Positions 24,977 to 32,993 of a DNA stretch of 41,202 bases are shown here, piece after piece. How positions within the stretch are numbered: the stretch's first letter is position 1; every line of letters starts with the position of its first letter. The notes under the pieces were generated by a model. It saw nothing but the letters and a program-made list of their open reading frames with translations. It had not been told where the DNA came from and made no database searches. The translations under genes were made by a program, and so were the position numbers. Origin of the DNA: an uncultured Eubacterium sp. (GTDB lineage Bacteria; Bacillota; Clostridia; Lachnospirales; Lachnospiraceae); the NCBI GenBank assembly GCA_910580075.1, contig CAJTVR010000040.1:1-41202 (forward strand), in the 5' to 3' direction.

Positions 24977-26110
24977 TTATCCACCGCTTTTCTTAAGATT
25001 TAATTCCGTGATCAGTTTTTTCAATTCTTCTATATCATTTACAATACAGACATCTGGTCCGCTATGAATCACAGTTTCCATAAACGATGTATAATCTCTG
25101 TCATTCAAAAGCCTGAATAAAAATATACTTTTCCCCCTGTCTTTCATATGAAAACCTGCTGATGAGCTAAAGGTAAGTACATGAATACCGCTCAGATAAT
25201 TGATCAGACATTCTGCCGGAACAGCATTCAATGATTCATCACAGACAGATACATTTTTGCTGGCCCATTTTTCATAATTCTGCTGATCACGAGGATGCTT
25301 TTTTATCACTATTTTGTTTTCTCCCTGAAAACAGCTGAGAACTTCTTTTGTTATATTCAGATATAATCTGCTTCCGACAGCTTCTTCCATCGGCTGCGTT
25401 AAAAAAATATAATCATAAGCGCTGATCTCATCAAGGAGCTGCTGAGGGATTCCCAGTTTTAACATAAACGATGCAAGACTTTCCTTTGTAAACATCGGAC
25501 CTTCATACTTCATGGGAACGCATTTTCTTCTTTCTTCAAATGCAGGATCATCAGGATTCTGGCATAATATAACTGACAGGTGCTTATTCCATCCGATTCC
25601 TCCCGATGTAAGTGCATACGCAGACAGTCCTAATACACGAAACAGCATTTTCTTAATAAATAAATGCCTCTCTTTCGTCTTCCGGTATGGATTATATAAA
25701 GATATCCCATCCTCTAATAAAATAATCTCAGACGCATTTTTTATTTTTGTAAAATCTTCAATGATAGCCGGAAAAAAAGCCCAGTTATCATGAAACAGCA
25801 GCAAATTCACCCGAAAATAATGCCTGGAAACGTATTTTATGACCGCACAGATCTGTTTTGCATGTCTGGACCACCCTGTAAATCTTTTTATACCCTGATT
25901 ATAATTCTGGTCATACTTCACTGCCTGAAACTGATACGTCATCTTTAGATGAGACATGATATCTGCAGGAAGATCTATTTTGAAATCCGAATAAATAAAA
26001 AATTCCATATTTTCATGATACCTGTTTCTATGTACTGCTGACGAGCGGTATATTTCCATCAGACTCATGCATACATATATGTTGACAGTTCTTTTTGGCT
26101 CCTTCATCAT
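24977..26110 (-). CDS. GT52/polysialyltransferase-like glycosyltransferase
   Basis: The 377-aa protein has an N-terminal segment VNIYVCMSLMEIYRSSAVHRN, a central ILLEDGISLYNPYRKTKERH and FLTQPMEEAV, and the KKHPRD motif near 270. This arrangement resembles bacterial sialyltransferases of the GT52 and polysialyltransferase groups, where the HP motif binds the CMP nucleotide. No sialic acid synthesis gene is in the window, so it may use a donor made elsewhere or have a different substrate. It overlaps the upstream gene by 4 bp. Family call is by pattern and is moderately sure; donor is unknown. Confidence 0.65.
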   Translation of the reverse strand: MMKEPKRTVNIYVCMSLMEIYRSSAVHRNRYHENMEFFIYSDFKIDLPADIMSHLKMTYQFQAVKYDQNYNQGIKRFTGWSRHAKQICAVIKYVSRHYFRVNLLLFHDNWAFFPAIIEDFTKIKNASEIILLEDGISLYNPYRKTKERHLFIKKMLFRVLGLSAYALTSGGIGWNKHLSVILCQNPDDPAFEERRKCVPMKYEGPMFTKESLASFMLKLGIPQQLLDEISAYDYIFLTQPMEEAVGSRLYLNITKEVLSCFQGENKIVIKKHPRDQQNYEKWASKNVSVCDESLNAVPAECLINYLSGIHVLTFSSSAGFHMKDRGKSIFLFRLLNDRDYTSFMETVIHSGPDVCIVNDIEELKKLITELNLKKSGG

Positions 26111-27039
26111 ATTCTCTCTTTCATTCTCAGATCTGCTTCAGATCCTGGCAGCGCCAGCCAGCTGCCTGTCTCAAATCCAAACTTCTCCGGAGTAAATGTT
26201 TCAAAACCAGATCCATGGTAAAAAGTAAGTTCACCGAAATAAATTTTATTTTCTATGACATAAAAATCTGTTCTAAGGTGTGCAAATCCTTGTGACAAGA
26301 CAGATGCCAGCTTTAGCATCTGATCCAGGCACTGCGGTTTTTCTATTCTATGGTCTGGATCTGTCGGAAATTCAATTGATGCCGGAATATAGTCCCATTC
26401 AGTTGTATACAGATTACGTTTATGACAGCGAAATCTGTCATAGTCCACCTGTATCATTTTAGGTATTCCATTAAAATTAAATACTTTATAGTCTTTTAAT
26501 TCTTCCCCGGATTCATCCGTCATATATTCTTCTGCAATAATTTTTCTGTTTACATTTTTATAAGGATACTCCCTGCCAGACATATAATAATTGCGCCTCA
26601 GCCACTTATTTAAAAACTTTTTTGCCTTCTTTTTATTTAAAGCAGACTTATCTTTACAGATAAACACCCCTCCGGAATCATGTGTTGTTTTTAAAACAAA
26701 TGCATCCGGGAGAAGTTCAAAATCTATTTCATCAAAGCAGTCCCATACTCCCAGTGTAGGAATGATATACTCACTTCCAATTTTATCTGCCACATATTTT
26801 TTTACAGAATACTTATCTACAAGTTCTGTATAACCGGGATTTCTATCATATAATTTCAGCCACTGTATTTTCTCATTGAATGTTTCCGGTGCATATAGAT
26901 TCAGCTCTTTACCTGTATACAGTTTATATTTTTTTCTTAAAAACTTCTCATCATCCCAGTCATTATAAAGACCCAGTATCGTTAAATAATTGAACCTGAT
27001 TTTTGGATTAAGTATAAATCTTATTATTTTTTTAAGCAT
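26107..27039 (-). CDS. TupA-like ATP-grasp protein
   Basis: The 310-aa protein matches the ATP-grasp proteins often found in polysaccharide loci. Features are FNEKIQWLKLYDRNP, VDKYSVKKYVADKIG, LKTTHDSGGVFICKDKSAL, and late ATP/metal-binding phrases HLRTDFYVIENKIYFGELTFYHGSG. ATP-grasp enzymes join a carboxylate to an amine, thiol or other nucleophile using ATP, so it may add an amino acid or other acid to a sugar or build a polyamide-type modification. It starts 3 bp after the polymerase stop. The activity of this subgroup is not established in most bacteria. Confidence 0.85.
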   Translation of the reverse strand: MLKKIIRFILNPKIRFNYLTILGLYNDWDDEKFLRKKYKLYTGKELNLYAPETFNEKIQWLKLYDRNPGYTELVDKYSVKKYVADKIGSEYIIPTLGVWDCFDEIDFELLPDAFVLKTTHDSGGVFICKDKSALNKKKAKKFLNKWLRRNYYMSGREYPYKNVNRKIIAEEYMTDESGEELKDYKVFNFNGIPKMIQVDYDRFRCHKRNLYTTEWDYIPASIEFPTDPDHRIEKPQCLDQMLKLASVLSQGFAHLRTDFYVIENKIYFGELTFYHGSGFETFTPEKFGFETGSWLALPGSEADLRMKERI

Positions 27040-27042
27040 TGA

Positions 27043-28080
27043 TTAAGCCCACATAAATTGAAAACTGCCATCCTGAAACAGAACAAACCTCGCAAATAAC
27101 ACTGCACATACTGCCGCATAGACTGCTGCTTTTGACCTGAAATCTGCTGTATTCTTTCTGCCTATTTTATATACAGTATCTGGTATCAGGAAAACTAATG
27201 AAAAAGAAAACAATAATACAACCCGCGACCACAGAGAAAATATAAACGATAATGGCTGCATACTGACAGCTATTAAAAGCATCGTATAAAAAATTCTGTA
27301 ATCTTCATCATCCTGTTCACTTTTATTCCAATATTTAATCAGAATTAAACAGACACATAAAAAAACAAAATTTGTTATCCCTCCGTGAAACCCTAAATCC
27401 ACTTCTACTCTTGCGAATCTGCTAATCACCGGCAATATATATCTGCCAGACAAGCCTATGAAAACAGCAGCTATATATGCCTTTACCATATTCTGGCTGC
27501 TAATCTTATAATTATAAAAAAAATATACAATCACAAAGATCAGAGCCGATCTATGAAAAAAAGCAGCGGTTAACACAATTGCAGAAAACGGAAGAAAACG
27601 CCTTTCTTTTATATATCTATAGCTGAATGTCAGTATTGCAACAGCACACCACTGTCTGTAAACAGACGTCTGCGTGAAATGGCTGTGTGCACAAAAAACC
27701 AGCAGGCTCATCTGAGGACATTTCGAATACATCCAGATGCTTTTAAAAATCGGAATCAGTATCAAAGACCCAAATATAACCATAAACGCTCTGTCAGATT
27801 TAAATAAAAAACCGACGAGCTTCATAATCAGCATAAATCCCGGTTCCCATTCATGGATGTCCCAGATATCCCATTTCCATTGATGCTGCATATAACGGTA
27901 ATATTCCAGATATCTGCCAGTATCCGGCCATGGAGAAGCGTCCGCCGATCTAAAGACAGACATAGCCAGAAGCAGACCGCAGCTTATAAGGTATAAGTTT
28001 CTTTTTCCCTTTTTTTTCATCAAAACTTCTAAAAACAGATGCATACATATCAGCAAAAACGAAGCAATATACATAAACAT
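27043..28080 (-). CDS. EpsG/Wzy-like polysaccharide polymerase
   Basis: The 345-aa protein has about nine to ten hydrophobic helices and EpsG-family phrases: DTGRYLEYYRYMQ, EWEPGFMLIMKLVGF, and RQWCAVAILTFSYRYIKERRFL then AFFHRSALIF. Such proteins join lipid-linked repeat units into polymer at the outer face of the membrane. The start at 28080 follows AGGATT with 31 bp after the upstream gene. Its presence shows that the operon makes a polymer rather than only a short glycan, unless the protein acts as a ligase. Confidence 0.87.
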   Translation of the reverse strand: MFMYIASFLLICMHLFLEVLMKKKGKRNLYLISCGLLLAMSVFRSADASPWPDTGRYLEYYRYMQHQWKWDIWDIHEWEPGFMLIMKLVGFLFKSDRAFMVIFGSLILIPIFKSIWMYSKCPQMSLLVFCAHSHFTQTSVYRQWCAVAILTFSYRYIKERRFLPFSAIVLTAAFFHRSALIFVIVYFFYNYKISSQNMVKAYIAAVFIGLSGRYILPVISRFARVEVDLGFHGGITNFVFLCVCLILIKYWNKSEQDDEDYRIFYTMLLIAVSMQPLSFIFSLWSRVVLLFSFSLVFLIPDTVYKIGRKNTADFRSKAAVYAAVCAVLFARFVLFQDGSFQFMWA

Positions 28081-28111
28081 ATCAATCCTGTCTCCAGTAA
28101 CACAGATGCCA

Positions 28112-29191
28112 TTACATCAAATTTTCAACGTAATCTTTCCAGATTCGAAATACATTTGCCGGCAGATATTTTTCAGACGATTTTTTCGCATTTTTTCCTA
28201 TTTTTTCACGCAGCCTGCTGTCTTTTAAAAGGCAGCGCATTTTTTCAGCCATTGCCTCAATATCTCCTGTTTCTGTCAAAAGCCCGTTTATTCTGTCTTC
28301 GATCAGAAAAGCCGGCCCTCCGCACGGACAGTCTGCTGCTATACAGGGAACCCCGGCTGCCATTGCTTCCATCAGGGCATTTGGCATTCCTTCAAAATCG
28401 GAAGAGAGTACAAATATCTTTGCTTCTGATAATACACTGGGAATATCTTTGGTCTGACCCATCAGCCTGACACGGTTTTTAAGATTCAGTTTTTCTATCA
28501 GCATCTCTAATTCTTTTCTCTGATTACCTTCTCCATAAATCATAAGCCGTTCGTCCGGAAATTCAAAAGCAATCAGTGAAAACGCCTGAATCATCATTTT
28601 ATAATTTTTCTGTTCAGACAGTCTTCCCACTGCAATAATATCCTTAGGATTCTCACTTCTTGGTATCTGAAAAAAATCCGGTGAAATCTCGTTCACAATG
28701 ACTCTGGATTTTCTCTGCAGTTTTTTAGGAAACCACTTTTTTGCCTCCTCTGTCTGAAACACACATCCATCTGCCATTGGAATCATCCATTTGCCAATGA
28801 TTTTAAATATACCTGCATATTCTTTTGAAGGATCATTTCTCACAGAGACAATCGTTTTTATGCTTAATCCCCTCGTCGCTATGACTGCCCTGAAATTAGG
28901 CTCTGCCATAAATGATATAAGAACATCCGGCCTGTATTTTTTACAGCACACCCTTAAAGCTTTGATCCTTCGTACATTTTTCTTTATTCTGCATTCTTTT
29001 ATTTCTTTACGGTCTATTGATATTCTTTTAACTTTCTTTGGTACCGGATATTCAAATTCATCGTCTGCAAAAGATGTAAGCAGCCAGCAGCTGTATCCTG
29101 CATTTGCAAAATGTCCTGCCAGCTGAAGGATCACTTTTTCTGCTCCGCCGCCATTAATAGCATTAATGTAAAATAATATACGCCTGCTCAT
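28112..29191 (-). CDS. Glycosyltransferase family 4
   Basis: The 359-aa GT-B enzyme has the N-terminal glycine-rich loop FYINAINGGGAEKVILQLA, donor-site phrases IIAVGRLSEQKNYKMMIQAF and VRLMGQTKDIPSVLSEA, and the EX7E motif in SSDFEGMPNALMEAMAAGVP. It resembles GalNAc and hexose transferases of capsule and N-glycan loci. It overlaps the upstream gene by 4 bp, indicating translational coupling. Acts on the cytoplasmic face; sugar unknown. Confidence 0.92.
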   Translation of the reverse strand: MSRRILFYINAINGGGAEKVILQLAGHFANAGYSCWLLTSFADDEFEYPVPKKVKRISIDRKEIKECRIKKNVRRIKALRVCCKKYRPDVLISFMAEPNFRAVIATRGLSIKTIVSVRNDPSKEYAGIFKIIGKWMIPMADGCVFQTEEAKKWFPKKLQRKSRVIVNEISPDFFQIPRSENPKDIIAVGRLSEQKNYKMMIQAFSLIAFEFPDERLMIYGEGNQRKELEMLIEKLNLKNRVRLMGQTKDIPSVLSEAKIFVLSSDFEGMPNALMEAMAAGVPCIAADCPCGGPAFLIEDRINGLLTETGDIEAMAEKMRCLLKDSRLREKIGKNAKKSSEKYLPANVFRIWKDYVENLM

Positions 29192-29976
29192 TCAGCGAAC
29201 CCTTTCAGCCAGAATTTTTTAACTGCCCCGGACAGTAGTTTTCCCAGTAAACTGGCGGCATAATAAATTGTATACACCGTTTCTTCCCTTCCGCCAAAAG
29301 ATAATTTAAAATCAGATATTGATTTAAATTCTTCTTCCTGTGAATATCCGCCCCAGTCATAAACTGCATATCCCATTTCTTTAAAATGCATCATATCCTG
29401 AAAATGCAAAAAACGATTCGCTCTTCCAATTGCACTGCGCTCATCATTAGAAACAGCATCCCGGTATACAGAGACTGAATGAAGCAGCCTTGCTGTTTTG
29501 TTTCCAGTTACATACACATGATACACACATTCTGCCTGATCTGAAAAAAAGGCTGCAGAAGCCGACAGCATATTTTTGCTGGCAGCAGCATACATATACG
29601 GATATTCATCCTTAACCCTGGCCCCTTTCATTTGAAAAAGCCTGGCATGTTCACGGTTTATCTTTTTGATCAGCTCATCATTCTTTTTAAGAACATCCGC
29701 ATCATAAAATACAGCTGTACATCCTTCTTTTACTGCTCTTCTGATTTCATACTTTGTATTTTTTCTAAATGCTGATTTAAGAACCTCTTCATCAGCTGTC
29801 AGATCCGTTACCAGAGTCTGTCTTTTCATTATTCCGATAACTCCCGTTTTATCGGCGGGAATTCTGGCTAAATCATGATACTCTGCAAAATCTGCACCTG
29901 ACTCTTCAGATCTGTTTCGATCTGCTTCAAACCAGAAATTTCTAATTATTACATACTTTTTTCGTTCAAAGTACAT
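29188..29976 (-). CDS. FemAB-like GNAT-fold acyl/aminoacyltransferase
   Basis: The 262-aa protein has FRKNTKYEIRRAVKEGCT near 89-106 and the C-terminal stretch RANRFLHFQDMMHFKEMGYA followed by YDWGGYSQEEE and KLSFGG, both typical of the FemAB/CelD-like acetyltransferase group. Relatives use aminoacyl-tRNA to build peptidoglycan cross-bridges, or acyl-CoA to decorate polysaccharides. In this operon it may attach an amino acid or acyl group to the repeat unit. It starts 6 bp after the deacetylase gene. Donor and acceptor are unknown. Confidence 0.75.
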   Translation of the reverse strand: MYFERKKYVIIRNFWFEADRNRSEESGADFAEYHDLARIPADKTGVIGIMKRQTLVTDLTADEEVLKSAFRKNTKYEIRRAVKEGCTAVFYDADVLKKNDELIKKINREHARLFQMKGARVKDEYPYMYAAASKNMLSASAAFFSDQAECVYHVYVTGNKTARLLHSVSVYRDAVSNDERSAIGRANRFLHFQDMMHFKEMGYAVYDWGGYSQEEEFKSISDFKLSFGGREETVYTIYYAASLLGKLLSGAVKKFWLKGFAE

Positions 29977-29982
29977 GTTCTG

Positions 29983-30711
29983 CTATTTCTCCCCTCTGTT
30001 TCGCATCATAAAATAAACCTTCTGCAGCATTTTGTCATAAGATGAGAGTCTGCGCTTTTTCAGCAGATCCTTACGAAACAAAACACATTGATCACTGTAA
30101 CGGGCAAGAAATATCTTTAATCTTTCGAAATCTCTTTTTTTCATTTCATTAGGATGGCAGCAGAATGTCACGGTCTTAAACGGAAGATTTCTTACTCTCC
30201 CGCTCTGCTGGGGAATGAAATAAAACGGATGTTTATAATATACGTCACTGACAGCTGTATCACATATGACACGTATTGGAGTTTCTTTATACAGTGCCTT
30301 TAATGTGTAAATATCATATGTATGAGACGGTGCAAAAAATATTTCCGGCATAATGTCATGACTTTTCAATACTGCATATCCTTTTCGTATTTTCTCTGCC
30401 TGTTCTTCGTAGGGCAGACCTGCAAATTCCGAGCGGTTATTTACAGGATTCATACCGCCATTTGCCGTGACATACTTATGCTCATATCCATGCATTGCCG
30501 GAGTCCATCCATGATCCATCCAGGTTTTCACTAATTTCCAAAAATCCTGATTGCATGGATACAGCTCTTTCAGGTTTTTATCATCATTTTGCGGTATCAC
30601 CCCAAAAACGGGCTTAATAGAAAATTCATCCAATAAATGCTGTACCTGTATCCATTTGCAGACATCCATATACTCTGATGCATCGTCCAGGCGAATCAAA
30701 AACTGTTTCAC
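29983..30711 (-). CDS. DUF2334/NodB-like polysaccharide deacetylase-type protein
   Basis: The 242-aa protein has the metal site of the NodB-like deacetylase superfamily: RLDDASEY with Asp9 and Asp10, AMHGYEH with His74 and His78, and the supporting FFAPSHTYD near 125-133. There is no signal peptide, so it would act in the cytoplasm or on a lipid-linked intermediate before flipping. It probably removes an acetyl group from an N-acetyl sugar; other hydrolase activity is possible. It overlaps the upstream glycosyltransferase by 4 bp. Confidence 0.82.
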   Translation of the reverse strand: MKQFLIRLDDASEYMDVCKWIQVQHLLDEFSIKPVFGVIPQNDDKNLKELYPCNQDFWKLVKTWMDHGWTPAMHGYEHKYVTANGGMNPVNNRSEFAGLPYEEQAEKIRKGYAVLKSHDIMPEIFFAPSHTYDIYTLKALYKETPIRVICDTAVSDVYYKHPFYFIPQQSGRVRNLPFKTVTFCCHPNEMKKRDFERLKIFLARYSDQCVLFRKDLLKKRRLSSYDKMLQKVYFMMRNRGEK

Positions 30712-31835
30712 TTCTTTTCCTCCAAAATATCCATATCTTTTTCACAGCATGCATAAACATCCTGAAGCCTGTCCGCCGTATAGCTGCTGTCATATTTTTT
30801 TAATAATTCAATTTCTGCACTCTGAGCGCCGCTTCTTTTGTACTTCAGTGCTTTTAGAGTCTGCACAGCCCAGTATTTTGTACCTTTTTCCAGCGGCAGA
30901 CTGCATAACCTTTTTGTCAGCTTTACTTCATCCGTAATACGGTCAGATATCAGACATCTTAATCCGCCTGCCTGGGCTTCAATCACGCTTACCGGCATTC
31001 CTTCCCAGAGCGAAGGAAATACAAAAACATCCATTGCCTGATACATCCGTTCGATATCCTTTCTTGCACCGGTAAAGATTACCCTGTCTTCTATTTGAAG
31101 CTGCTGTGCTTTTCTTTTCAAAGCATCAGCCATACTTCCGCTGCCCACTATAAGAAGCCTCACATCATCATCTCTGATTTGCTGCATCATATCTAATAAA
31201 AACTTCTGATTTTTAGGTTCCTCAAGCCTTCCTGCATGGCCGATTACTTTCTTTTCTGATAAGTGTAATTCCCGTCGTACCTCTTCTCTTACTTTCGGAT
31301 GAAATATAAATCTTTGTACGTCAATAGAATTTGCCAGGCAGCAATATCGGTTACTGCCACAGATTCTTCTGCCAAACAGCCACTTTCCAGCCTCAGGAGA
31401 ACAGGCAATAAAATAATCGGCCTGAAACCGGACTGGCAGCTGCATCAGATTTTTCACTGCTGCTTTAAATCCTGTCCCATTTGACGTGCTATGGCTATGA
31501 ACAATTGTTTTCAGTCCATATTTTTTTGCAGCCGGGATATATATGGCTGCGACACTTCTTACATGTCCGTGAAGGATCTGATACTCTGGGTGACTCTTCA
31601 AAAAATTACTCCACCATTTCTGGTATAAAAAATGATTTCTCCCATTATACTGAGGACTTACATATATCCTTCCGCCAAGTCTTTTTATTTCCCTCTTTAG
31701 TTCTGCATTTCCATTTGGAAATACTACAAAATCAAACTGTATTTTCTTATGATTTATGTTACGGTAAATCTCAAGTATAAATGCCTGAGAACCTCCGTAT
31801 TCCAGCATTCCGATATAATGAAGCACCCTGATCAT
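30708..31835 (-). CDS. Glycosyltransferase family 4
   Basis: This 375-aa GT-B enzyme has the EpsF/WfgS-like pattern: RVLHYIGMLEYGGSQAFILE at the N-terminus, IVHSHSTSNG, IGHAGRLEEPKNQKFLLDMM and the EX7E motif in FPSLWEGMPVSVIEAQAGGL. It would transfer a sugar to the undecaprenyl-linked acceptor. An 18-bp gap follows the preceding glycosyltransferase gene. Donor unknown. Confidence 0.92.
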   Translation of the reverse strand: MIRVLHYIGMLEYGGSQAFILEIYRNINHKKIQFDFVVFPNGNAELKREIKRLGGRIYVSPQYNGRNHFLYQKWWSNFLKSHPEYQILHGHVRSVAAIYIPAAKKYGLKTIVHSHSTSNGTGFKAAVKNLMQLPVRFQADYFIACSPEAGKWLFGRRICGSNRYCCLANSIDVQRFIFHPKVREEVRRELHLSEKKVIGHAGRLEEPKNQKFLLDMMQQIRDDDVRLLIVGSGSMADALKRKAQQLQIEDRVIFTGARKDIERMYQAMDVFVFPSLWEGMPVSVIEAQAGGLRCLISDRITDEVKLTKRLCSLPLEKGTKYWAVQTLKALKYKRSGAQSAEIELLKKYDSSYTADRLQDVYACCEKDMDILEEKK

Positions 31836-31853
31836 CCGTTTTTTACCTCGTTA

Positions 31854-32984
31854 TTATCTGTTTTCAGCAGCTTTGATCTCTTTCATATAAATATCCACAA
31901 TCATCTTTCTGTCAAAATGTTTTTCTGCCAGCTTTCTGCCAGCCATTCCCATATCTGCTTTCTGTTTAAAACTCAGTCTGATAAACCGCTGCAGCGCATC
32001 TGTCAGTTCTTTCACGCTCTTTTCATTTATCATATATCCGTTTACACCATCCCTGACCGCTTCCCGGCAGCCAGAGCGTTTTGTAGTAATCACTGCTCTC
32101 CCGCATGCACACGCTTCTAAAAGCACATTGCTAAGTCCTTCCGGATAATATGAAGGATGCACAATGCAATGCATGGTTCCCATAAAACCTGCCACATCCC
32201 GTATCATTCCATGATATCTGACAATCCCGTTTTCATTCATTTCTTCCAGTTTTCCATCATATCCGTCTTCACAAAATCCACAGACATGAAAATGCGTGTT
32301 TGAATATTTCTGTTTTATTATTTTCGCAGCAGCAAGATACTGCTCGATTCCCTTTTCTTTCATGATCCTGGATATAAAAGCAAATTTAACCGCAGGCCCT
32401 TCGGATCCATTTCCACACTCTGGAAGCGGCACAACCGTATATCTATCCAGATTTACGCCAGATCCTGGAATCAGTGCATGTTTGGAGACGGCAATTCTTT
32501 TATTCTTAAAAAAACGTTCATTCTGCGCATTCTGAAAAAACACGCGCTGGATATCAGTAAAAGCAGCTTTATACAGCAGTACCAGAAAACATTGTCTTAT
32601 TCCCCTGTTCTCCACTGCCGTTCCCAGACCTGTAATATTTGCCACAAAAGGAATCTGTGCCAGTTTTGCGGCAGCGGCACCGTAAATATTAGGTTTGATT
32701 GTATATCCGAGAACAATCACTGGATGTATTTCATCTATCAGCCTTTTATATTCATACAGAATATGCAGATCCGCGGCCGGATTCACTCCATGACGATTGA
32801 TATCAATACTATGGTAAACTGCTCCAAGAGCCGTTAATTCATCGATCCGTTCTCCGTAAGGCGACGATATATGAACCTGATATCCGCTGCTTAAAAGTGT
32901 TTCTACCAGTTCCAGCCGGAAATTATAAATTACAACATCATGATTTACCAGAATAAGAACGGCTTTTTTATCTTCCCCAGACAT
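31854..32984 (-). CDS. Glycosyltransferase family 4 (PglA-like)
   Basis: The 376-aa protein begins VLILVNHDVVIYNFRLELVE, then has IKPNIYGAAAAKLAQIPFVA and ITGLGTAVENRG, the pattern of PglA/CapM-type transferases that often add the second sugar to an undecaprenyl-diphosphate-linked HexNAc. The EX7E motif is in HPSYYPEGLSNVLLEACACG. It is the first glycosyltransferase of the operon and begins 9 bp after the Wzz-like gene, which fits an early step. No phosphoglycosyltransferase that would start the chain is in the window. Confidence 0.92.
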   Translation of the reverse strand: MSGEDKKAVLILVNHDVVIYNFRLELVETLLSSGYQVHISSPYGERIDELTALGAVYHSIDINRHGVNPAADLHILYEYKRLIDEIHPVIVLGYTIKPNIYGAAAAKLAQIPFVANITGLGTAVENRGIRQCFLVLLYKAAFTDIQRVFFQNAQNERFFKNKRIAVSKHALIPGSGVNLDRYTVVPLPECGNGSEGPAVKFAFISRIMKEKGIEQYLAAAKIIKQKYSNTHFHVCGFCEDGYDGKLEEMNENGIVRYHGMIRDVAGFMGTMHCIVHPSYYPEGLSNVLLEACACGRAVITTKRSGCREAVRDGVNGYMINEKSVKELTDALQRFIRLSFKQKADMGMAGRKLAEKHFDRKMIVDIYMKEIKAAENR

Positions 32985-32993
32985 ATCTTCGTA

